DNA of 28,074 nucleotides, taken from an uncultured Prevotella sp. (GTDB lineage Bacteria; Bacteroidota; Bacteroidia; Bacteroidales; Bacteroidaceae). Numbering within the stretch: the stretch's first letter is position 1; each line of letters opens with the position of its first letter. The stretch lies in NCBI GenBank assembly GCA_900544825.1, contig UQWP01000047.1, forward strand, positions 1 through 28,074, written 5' to 3'. Shown one piece after another: positions 23,173 to 28,074 of this stretch. The translations under genes and the position numbers were made by a program. Below the pieces are notes generated by a model. The model was not told the origin of the DNA. It searched no databases and saw only the letters and a list, made by a program, of their open reading frames with translations.

Positions 23173-23229
23173 GATAGGATTTCGAAATCAGAATCATGGG
23201 ATTTTGGAAGAAAGATTAGAATAAAAAGT

Positions 23230-23264
23230 AAGGCGCGATAGCAGGGTAGCTATCGCGCCTTTTA
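23230..23264 (+). terminator. Terminator of the sugar symporter gene
   Basis: GGCGCGATAGC (23232-23242) pairs perfectly over 11 bp with GCTATCGCGCC (23249-23259) around AGGGTA, followed by TTTT. Confidence 0.9.
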
Positions 23265-23377
23265 TGTAGTTTTCACGCTGAGTGATAAATTCAGACCATA
23301 TATTTGTAAGTTGTTTGTATTTAAAAGAGTATTAACTTAATGTCTTATTTTGAATTAGAATCACAGGGTGATTCCTG

Positions 23378-23998
23378 TTATCGCTTGAAAGACAGAACCA
23401 TGATGTATGGAACAGAACCGTATGTACCTACAGTTGTCTTGAATACATCATTCACCATTTCTGTGCCATTAAAGATGGCGCCTGGTGTGAGATAGAGCAG
23501 GAAGTTCTTCTTGGTTTGGTCTAATCCTGCAGCAGCATATCCATTGAGAGCATAGAATTTCAAAGTATAATTGTTATTCTGCTCATCCTTGAAAGTGATG
23601 TTGTTTGTTGCTGTATAGAAGAAAGGGGTTGTTGCATCCATAGAGTAAAGCTTTCCAGACAAAGGCTGATTTGGTACTTCTGAAATCAGCTTGCTGTATG
23701 TCTCGTTCTTCACATATTTAGCTAACAGCTTAACAGGGAAGTTGCTGATGCGATAGGTGCTGTCTGAAGGGTTGATAGTGATGTTGGTTTCAACACTGTC
23801 CTTCTGCTGGATATTGTTGTTTTTATCCGCAGGGAAGAGGATGCCGCACTGGTGAGAACCGCCTACGGTCTGCATCATGTTATAGGCTTCCTGCTTGGTT
23901 GGAAGCTGGATACCGTTGTCACTGTCTGAGTTACAAGAGGTGAATGACATAGCTGCAAAGAGTACAGCCAGGATTGAGAATAATGTAATTTTCTTCAT
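23378..23998 (-). CDS. DUF4840-like lipoprotein
   Basis: The 206-residue protein has a lipoprotein signal, MKKITLFSILAVLFAAMSFT, then SC with the lipobox cysteine at 22, and a Ser/Asp/Asn linker. The mature part, beginning GIQLPTKQEAYNMMQTVGGS and ending in a beta-strand-like VGTYGSVPYIMVLSFKR, matches my recollection of DUF4840, a Bacteroidales-specific family of unknown function. There are no catalytic motifs. It is presumably anchored in the outer membrane. It stands alone, convergent with the sugar symporter, and I find no clear TAnnTTTG promoter in the 250 bases upstream. Confidence 0.75.
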   Translation of the reverse strand: MKKITLFSILAVLFAAMSFTSCNSDSDNGIQLPTKQEAYNMMQTVGGSHQCGILFPADKNNNIQQKDSVETNITINPSDSTYRISNFPVKLLAKYVKNETYSKLISEVPNQPLSGKLYSMDATTPFFYTATNNITFKDEQNNNYTLKFYALNGYAAAGLDQTKKNFLLYLTPGAIFNGTEMVNDVFKTTVGTYGSVPYIMVLSFKR

Positions 23999-24219
23999 TG
24001 TCTTATGAAATTTTATTTTTGTCTTATGTTATTCTAATTTTTTTTGTTTTTATGGGGGAATCTTTCCGGCACCTTTCGGTATCCGAGAGCGTTTTTAGCC
24101 CTAAATTCCATTATATAAAACGCAGAAAAGCAAGAATCTTGCATCTGTTTTTAGTTAATGAGAGTTAAAAGAATCCTTCTCCCGCAGTTTTTAAAGCTTT
24201 TTCCCGAACCGCATACGAA

Positions 24220-24251
24220 AAAAGGACTTCCCTTAGTGGAAAGTCCTTTTC
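24220..24251. terminator. Terminator downstream of tRNA-Lys
   Basis: AAAAGGACTT (24220-24229) pairs with AAGTCCTTTT (24241-24250), with CC/GG pairs extending inward. A-runs on the left give a U-tract on the minus strand, so it ends the tRNA-Lys transcript about 10 nt past the mature 3' end. The rest of 23999-24219 shows nothing I can name. Confidence 0.75.
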
Positions 24252-24259
24252 TGAGATTG

Positions 24260-24332
24260 TGACTCGCATGGGGCTCGAACCCATGACCCCAACATTAAAA
24301 GTGTTGTGCTCTACCTGCTGAGCTAGCGAGTC
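24260..24332 (-). tRNA. tRNA-Lys (anticodon UUU)
   Basis: The minus strand folds into a full cloverleaf: acceptor GACTCGC with GCGAGTC (7 bp), D arm GCTCAGCAGGTAGAGC, anticodon stem CAACA with TGTTG around the loop CTTTTAA (anticodon TTT, reading Lys AAA/AAG), and T arm ATGGG-TTCGAGC-CCCAT. The discriminator base is A. The encoded continuation is CAA and not CCA, so CCA must be added after transcription. Confidence 0.97.
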
Positions 24333-24360
24333 AATCTCCAACCTTGTACAAAAGCGAGTG

Positions 24361-24392
24361 CAAAGGTACGACTATTTTTTGAAATCACCAAA
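24361..24392 (-). promoter_or_regulatory. Promoter of tRNA-Lys
   Basis: On the minus strand TTTG (24389-24392), exactly 20 nt, then TACCTTTG (24361-24368). This is a full Bacteroidota consensus. The start falls near 24355, about 22 nt before the mature tRNA. The promoter lies in the 75-nt gap after the PerM-family gene. Confidence 0.8.
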
Positions 24393-24407
24393 TATTTAGT
24401 CGTTTTT

Positions 24408-25547
24408 TTATTGTTTTTCTTCTATTTTGCCCATTTCAGAGGTTGTTTCCGGTGGTTCCTGCCCAGAATTCTCTTCATATTGCGGTTTTTCTCTCGTTAC
24501 ATACCGCTGCCAGTAAGCTATGAGAAGGGTGGTGAGCGGAAGGGCTACAATCAAGCCCAGGAAGCCCAACAGAGCGCCCCATATCGAAAGACTCAGGAGT
24601 AGGATGGCAGGGTTCAAGCCCATCGCCTTGCCCATGATCTTCGGCGTAACCACCATATCCGTAATCACCTGAACCACGCAGAATACCAATACCGCCAGTC
24701 CGAAGACTACCCAGAAGTTCTGTCCCGTGTCTGCCGCCTTGAGCATCGCCAGGAAGGCCGTAGGAATGAGGGCAAAGGTATGAAGATACGGTACCAGATT
24801 CATGATGCCGATCAGGATGCCCAGACCTATCGCCATCGGGAAACCGATGATGGTGAAGCCGATGCAGAACATGATGCCCATACAGAGCGACACCATTCCC
24901 TGACCTCGGATATAGTTGTTGAGCTCGCGCTCTACATCCTTCATCAGTGCAGTCCAGAACGGACGGTTCTTCTTCGGGAAGATGCGCACCCAGTTGGCTG
25001 TCAGGGTTTCGTAATCGAGCAGGATGAAGAACATATATAATAAGGTAATCATCGATGCCACGATACTCATCAGCACGGTTGCCGTCTGGCTCACTACAGA
25101 GAATACCTTCGGCATCGTGGTCTTCAGGGCATCGGTGAAGTCCTTGCTCTTCAGAATTCGTTCTATGGTAGTCTGGTTGTCCTGTATCCACTCCTTGATC
25201 AGCATCGTGAGATTGTTGGTATGGGTGGTTTGATGGACCCATCGGGTCAATACTTCTCCCAGTTTGTCAAACTGGTCGATCATCGGCGGGATGATGAGCC
25301 AGATGACGCCACCCACGATGGCTATCGCAGCTCCCATTGCCAGCAGAATGGACAGGGCACGGACCTTGACATGGAGTTTATTCTCGATGAACTTCACGAC
25401 GGGATAGAGCAGGTATGCGAAAAACCATGCTATAAAGAAAGGAAGCAGTACACCACTCAGATAGTTGGTGATGTAGAGTACTGCGATGACGAGGGTAACA
25501 ATACCAGCCCATCTGATGAACTTATCGAACGTAATCTCCTTACTCAT
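24408..25547 (-). CDS. AI-2E / PerM family membrane exporter
   Basis: The 379-residue polytopic protein has about eight predicted helices: a pair near the start (14-70, with YLSGVLLPFFIAWFFAYLLY), a long amphipathic middle that includes LNNYIRGQGMVSLCMGIMFC, and a C-terminal bundle with GLGILIGIMNLVPYLHTF and VVTPKIMGKAMGLNPAILLL. These match the AI-2E_transport family (PerM, TqsA, YdiK). Members export AI-2, act in Na+/H+ exchange or remain unassigned, so no substrate is given here. The tail is hydrophilic and acidic. The 35-bp heptad repeat ends two bases before the ATG, leaving no standard Shine-Dalgarno. It lies 80 nt downstream of tdk on the same strand, a probable operon. Confidence 0.88.
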   Translation of the reverse strand: MSKEITFDKFIRWAGIVTLVIAVLYITNYLSGVLLPFFIAWFFAYLLYPVVKFIENKLHVKVRALSILLAMGAAIAIVGGVIWLIIPPMIDQFDKLGEVLTRWVHQTTHTNNLTMLIKEWIQDNQTTIERILKSKDFTDALKTTMPKVFSVVSQTATVLMSIVASMITLLYMFFILLDYETLTANWVRIFPKKNRPFWTALMKDVERELNNYIRGQGMVSLCMGIMFCIGFTIIGFPMAIGLGILIGIMNLVPYLHTFALIPTAFLAMLKAADTGQNFWVVFGLAVLVFCVVQVITDMVVTPKIMGKAMGLNPAILLLSLSIWGALLGFLGLIVALPLTTLLIAYWQRYVTREKPQYEENSGQEPPETTSEMGKIEEKQ

Positions 25548-25551
25548 TTAC

Positions 25552-25586
25552 TTTGAACTTTGAATTTTGAACTTTGAACTTTATGA
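25552..25586. repeat. Heptad-type repeat (TTCAAAG units), copy 2
   Basis: These 35 bases are identical to 20529-20563 and in the same position and orientation relative to a leftward start codon. Here the run ends AAAGTAA directly before the ATG of the PerM-family gene. Confidence 0.85.
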
Positions 25587-25627
25587 TTAGTAAAGCTGTT
25601 GTATCTTTGCTCTTCACTCTTCGTTCT

Positions 25628-26209
25628 TTATTTCTCCTGGCTGATGGCTTTCTGGTAGCAGTCTCTGCAGAGCGGCTCGTATTCATCCTGCTCACCCAGG
25701 AGCACACGCTTGTCGTTAGCCACCAGTCGATGGCTGACGTATGCCAGTGCACCGCACTTCACGCAGATGGCGTGCACCTTGGTCACCTCGTCGGCGATGG
25801 CACAGAGAGCCGGAATTGGACCGAAGGGAACCCCCTTGAAATCCATATCCAGACCCGCCACGATGACGCGTACGCCGCGGTTGGCGAGTTCGTTGCAGAC
25901 CTCCACCAATCCATTGTCCAGGAACTGAGCCTCGTCGATACCGACCACGTCGATATCCGAAGCCAATAGCAATATCGATCCGGAAGAGTCAATAGGAGTA
26001 GATCGGATAGAGTTCTGGTCATGGCTCACTACATTGTCTTCGGAGTAGCGGGTATCCATCGCCGGCTTGAAGATTTCCACCTTCTGTTTGGCGAAGCTAG
26101 CACGCTTCATTCTTCGGATCAGTTCCTCGGTTTTTCCGGAGAACATCGATCCGCACACCACTTCAATTCTTCCGGGGCGGTGTGCCTCCCCATTCAGTAT
26201 TTCAGTCAT
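25628..26209 (-). CDS. tdk: Thymidine kinase (type II)
   Basis: Tdk phosphorylates salvaged thymidine to dTMP. The 193-residue protein has the complete type II pattern: P-loop GSMFSGKT (20-27), DEAQF with catalytic Glu93, AGLDMDFKGVPFG, and a zinc site formed by Cys149, Cys152, Cys181 and Cys184 (CVKCG and CRDC). The lid region with YVSHRLVANDKRVLLG is present. On the minus strand TATCTTTG at 26248-26255 gives a leader of about 33 nt. It is divergent from rsmI and is probably cotranscribed with the PerM-family gene downstream. Confidence 0.97.
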   Translation of the reverse strand: MTEILNGEAHRPGRIEVVCGSMFSGKTEELIRRMKRASFAKQKVEIFKPAMDTRYSEDNVVSHDQNSIRSTPIDSSGSILLLASDIDVVGIDEAQFLDNGLVEVCNELANRGVRVIVAGLDMDFKGVPFGPIPALCAIADEVTKVHAICVKCGALAYVSHRLVANDKRVLLGEQDEYEPLCRDCYQKAISQEK

Positions 26210-26247
26210 TTCGGGGACAAAATTACTAATAAGGTTTTAAAAAATGC

Positions 26248-26296
26248 AAAGATACGCAGTTTTTTTTTGCTATGAAAGATTAATTAACTACATTTG
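26248..26296. promoter_or_regulatory. Divergent tdk / rsmI promoters
   Basis: Rightward: TTTG (26266-26269), 19 nt, TACATTTG (26289-26296), start near 26303. Leftward: TATCTTTG on the minus strand at 26248-26255. The rightward -33 element falls between the leftward -7 and its expected -33 site, so the two polymerase footprints overlap and the promoters may interfere with each other. Confidence 0.6.
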
Positions 26297-26305
26297 TACC
26301 CACTT

Positions 26306-27037
26306 ATGGGCATATTATATATCGTACCGACTCCAGTAGGCAATATGGAGGACATGACAATGCGAGCCATCCGAGTCTTGAAAGAGGCGGATATGGTGCT
26401 CGCTGAGGACACTCGGACATCGAGCGTCCTGCTTAAGCATTTCGATATTAAAAATCGATTAGTGGCGCATCATAAGTTTAATGAGCATGGCACATCGGCT
26501 GGCATCGTAGAGCGATTGAAGGCTGGTGAGACCATAGCCTTGATCAGTGATGCAGGAACCCCAGGCATCAGCGACCCTGGTTTCTATCTGGCTCGTGAGG
26601 CTGCGAAAGCAGGCATCACCGTGCAGACCCTTCCGGGACCTACGGCTTGTATCCCAGCCATCGTGTCGTCCGGATTACCTTGCGACAGATTCTGCTTCGA
26701 GGGATTCATCCCGCAGAAGAAGGGCAGACAAACCTATCTGGAATCGCTCAAGGATGAGGTGCGCACCATGATCTTCTACGAGTCACCCTATAGAGTGGTG
26801 AAGACCTTGCAGCAGTTTGCCGAGGTCTTTGGAGAAGACAGACAGGTGAGCTGTTGCCGTGAAATCTCGAAGCTGCACGAGGAAAGTGTGCGCGGAAGCC
26901 TTGCCGAGGTGATCGCCCACTTCCAGGAGACGGAGCCGCGCGGTGAGTTCGTCATCGTACTGGCGGGTAAGGATCCCAAGCAGCTGAAGGAGGAATTGAA
27001 GGAAAAGCGACGCGAAGAGCGTAAGAATAATAAATAA
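26306..27037 (+). CDS. rsmI: 16S rRNA (cytidine1402-2'-O)-methyltransferase RsmI
   Basis: RsmI adds the 2'-O-methyl group to C1402 in the ribosomal decoding centre, using SAM. The 243-residue protein has the tetrapyrrole methylase fold with LYIVPTPVGNMEDMTMRAIR at the start, VLAEDTRTSSVLLKHF, ISDAGTPGISDPG, and TLPGPTACIPAIVSSGLP, ending in a lysine/arginine-rich tail. I choose the ATG at 26306 because MGILYIVPTPVGN is the family start; a TTG at 26294 would add four residues but overlaps the promoter. The predicted transcription start is only about 0-4 nt before the ATG, so the mRNA may be leaderless or nearly so. Confidence 0.95.
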   Translation: MGILYIVPTPVGNMEDMTMRAIRVLKEADMVLAEDTRTSSVLLKHFDIKNRLVAHHKFNEHGTSAGIVERLKAGETIALISDAGTPGISDPGFYLAREAAKAGITVQTLPGPTACIPAIVSSGLPCDRFCFEGFIPQKKGRQTYLESLKDEVRTMIFYESPYRVVKTLQQFAEVFGEDRQVSCCREISKLHEESVRGSLAEVIAHFQETEPRGEFVIVLAGKDPKQLKEELKEKRREERKNNK

Positions 27038-27076
27038 AAAATATTAATCATAAAATTAACAAAAAGGAGAAGGATT

Positions 27077-27925
27077 ATGAAAAAGCTATTAATGATGGCA
27101 TGCCTCGCAGCCTTTGTTTTAACTGGATGTAACAACGGTAAGAACAATGCCGCTAATAATGCGGCTCAGTCAGATTCGCTCAACAGCATCATTGCGCAGA
27201 AGGATAGCGAACTGAATGATATGCTGGGCACTCTGAATGAGATTGAGGATGGTCTCAACCAGATTAATGAGGCCGAGAACCGTGTGGTGCTCTTGAAGAA
27301 TGGCGAGGGTGCCAGCAAGAGACAGAAACTCAAGGAGGATGTGCAGTTCATCGCTACTCGTATGAAGCAGAACAAGGAGCTCCTCGCTAAGTTGCAGAAG
27401 CAGTTAGCTAACAGCTCTATCCAGGGCGACCAGCTCAAGAAGACCATCGAGAACCTGCAGAAGCAGCTGGCTGAGAAGGAGAAGCAGCTCCAGGCACTTC
27501 GTGAGGAGTTGGATAGCAAGGATATCCACATCGCTGCTCTTGATGAGACAATCAACAACCTGAACACCAAGACCACCAACCTGACCAAGGAAAGCAGTAA
27601 GAAGACTGAGGTGATCAATGCTCAGGATAAGCAGCTCAACACAGCATGGTATGTATTCGGTACCAAGAAGGAGCTGAAGAACCAGCACATCATGGAGGAT
27701 GGCAAGGTAATGACCGGTAACTTCAACAAGAGCTACTTTACAAAGGTAGATATCCGTGAGGTTTCTGAAATCAAGCTCTACTCTAAGTCAGCTAAGTTGC
27801 TCACTACTCATCCTTCAAGCTCTTATACTCTGGTTCGTGATGCCAACAAGCAATATACGCTCCGCATCACCAACTCTCAGATCTTCTGGAGCACCAGCAA
27901 GTACCTGGTTGTTCTCGTGAAGTAA
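27077..27925 (+). CDS. Coiled-coil lipoprotein of unknown function
   Basis: The 282-residue protein has a lipoprotein signal, MKKLLMMACLAAFVLTGC, with the lipobox cysteine at 18. An Asn/Ala-rich linker follows, then a long heptad-patterned helix (about 35-185) with segments such as LLAKLQKQLANSS and LQKQLAEKEKQLQALREELD. The C-terminal domain is compact and beta-rich: TAWYVFGTKKELKNQHIM, SYFTKVDIREVSEIKLYSKS and SQIFWSTSKYLVVLVK. I recognise the layout as widespread in Bacteroidota but know of no established function. It is probably a periplasm-facing outer-membrane protein that spans distance with its helix. A good Shine-Dalgarno (AAGGAGAAGG) precedes it, and it follows rsmI by 39 nt. Confidence 0.8.
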   Translation: MKKLLMMACLAAFVLTGCNNGKNNAANNAAQSDSLNSIIAQKDSELNDMLGTLNEIEDGLNQINEAENRVVLLKNGEGASKRQKLKEDVQFIATRMKQNKELLAKLQKQLANSSIQGDQLKKTIENLQKQLAEKEKQLQALREELDSKDIHIAALDETINNLNTKTTNLTKESSKKTEVINAQDKQLNTAWYVFGTKKELKNQHIMEDGKVMTGNFNKSYFTKVDIREVSEIKLYSKSAKLLTTHPSSSYTLVRDANKQYTLRITNSQIFWSTSKYLVVLVK

Positions 27926-27950
27926 CGGAGTATCAGGTTAGAAACGTATG

Positions 27951-27975
27951 TTGATGCACTGAAACAGTGCATCAA
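27951..27975 (+). terminator. First of twin hairpins after the lipoprotein gene
   Basis: TTGATGCACT (27951-27960) and AGTGCATCAA (27966-27975) form a perfect 10-bp stem around GAAAC. No U-tract follows, so alone it is a weak terminator. Its core GATGCACTGAAAC is repeated in the next hairpin. Confidence 0.5.
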
Positions 27976-27986
27976 GCCGAAAATAT

Positions 27987-28025
27987 AAAAAGGATGATGC
28001 ACTGAAACGGTGCATCATCCTTTTG
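27987..28025 (+). terminator. Terminator of the lipoprotein gene
   Basis: GGATGATGCAC (27992-28002) pairs perfectly with GTGCATCATCC (28010-28020) around TGAAACG. A-run and TTTT extensions provide a U-tract. It shares the GATGCACTGAAAC core with the hairpin 40 nt upstream. Confidence 0.85.
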
Positions 28026-28037
28026 TTTGACTAGCAT

Positions 28038-28074
28038 GTGTGTTGTCTAATGGGTGCAAGTCCCTAACGAGCCC
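28038..28074 (+). mobile_element. Probable 5' end of a group II intron, cut by the window edge
   Basis: The sequence begins GTGTG, the group II intron 5' consensus, and about 12 nt later has GGGTGCAAGTCCC (28052-28064), which matches the RGGUGMAAGUCCY motif of domain I in bacterial introns. The order and spacing fit an intron start at 28038. It begins 18 nt after a strong terminator stem, reminiscent of class C introns, which home to terminators. Only 37 nt are visible, so class, reverse transcriptase and 3' end are unknown. Confidence 0.55.

Noticed and set aside
23158..23219. 15-bp repeat of the sugar symporter stop region, considered as an alternative C-terminus
   Set aside because: The copies are 47 bp apart, so the second is in another frame and cannot provide an in-frame alternative ending.
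25602..25609. Rightward TATCTTTG promoter-like element between the PerM-family gene and tdk
   Set aside because: No rightward gene follows; both neighbours run leftward and the -33 element is unconvincing.

Overview
The window is chromosomal DNA of a Bacteroidota bacterium. It is most likely a Prevotella/Segatella species, close to S. copri by the look of the proteins, although I could not run a search. The support is: repeated promoters of the Bacteroidota form TTTG-N19/20-TAnnTTTG; a GH97 enzyme, GldH and DUF4840-type lipoproteins; an expanded COG1672/DUF234 ATPase family; an Rpn-type nuclease with the usual glutamate-rich tail; and a purH-mreBCD-mrdA-rodA order that, as I recall, is shared by Bacteroidales.

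Region 1 (1-2548) has an outward leftward promoter, a compact promoter-to-terminator unit with no ORF (candidate small RNA, about 308-413), and a secreted GH97 glycosidase carrying the retaining, alpha-galactosidase-type catalytic pair.

Region 2 (2549-7400) is an accessory island. A COG1672/DUF234 AAA ATPase is frameshifted inside its Walker A motif. It lies between near-identical inverted repeats of about 29 bp and is surrounded by copies of GTCTCATT and CATGATACTTC. Upstream of it are a 21-bp perfect palindrome and a folded GC-rich element. Next come remnants of a decayed type I restriction-modification locus (an HsdM-like C-terminus and a DUF1016/YhcG nuclease gene with a nonsense codon and lost C-terminus), then an intact Rpn-family PD-(D/E)XK nuclease.

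Region 3 (7365-17439) is mostly core. It has a small secreted acidic protein and the disaggregase ClpB, which appears to have a short in-frame deletion after sensor 1. A rightward operon follows: a stand-alone IMP-cyclohydrolase domain of PurH, then the rod-shape elongasome MreB, MreC, MreD, PBP2 and RodA.

Region 4 (17497-21571) is a convergent, leftward set: MetF, HolB (DNA polymerase III delta'), a PSP1/RicT-like protein with a 24-nt tandem repeat tail, and the gliding lipoprotein GldH. It is separated from rodA by a bidirectional terminator.

Region 5 (21712-28074) has a sugar/H+ symporter of the XylE type, a DUF4840-like lipoprotein, tRNA-Lys(UUU), a PerM/AI-2E-family exporter downstream of thymidine kinase, divergent RsmI, and a coiled-coil lipoprotein. 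The window ends in twin hairpins followed by what looks like the first 37 nt of a group II intron. A 35-bp heptad-type repeat (TTCAAAG units) sits at the start codons of both holB and the PerM gene.
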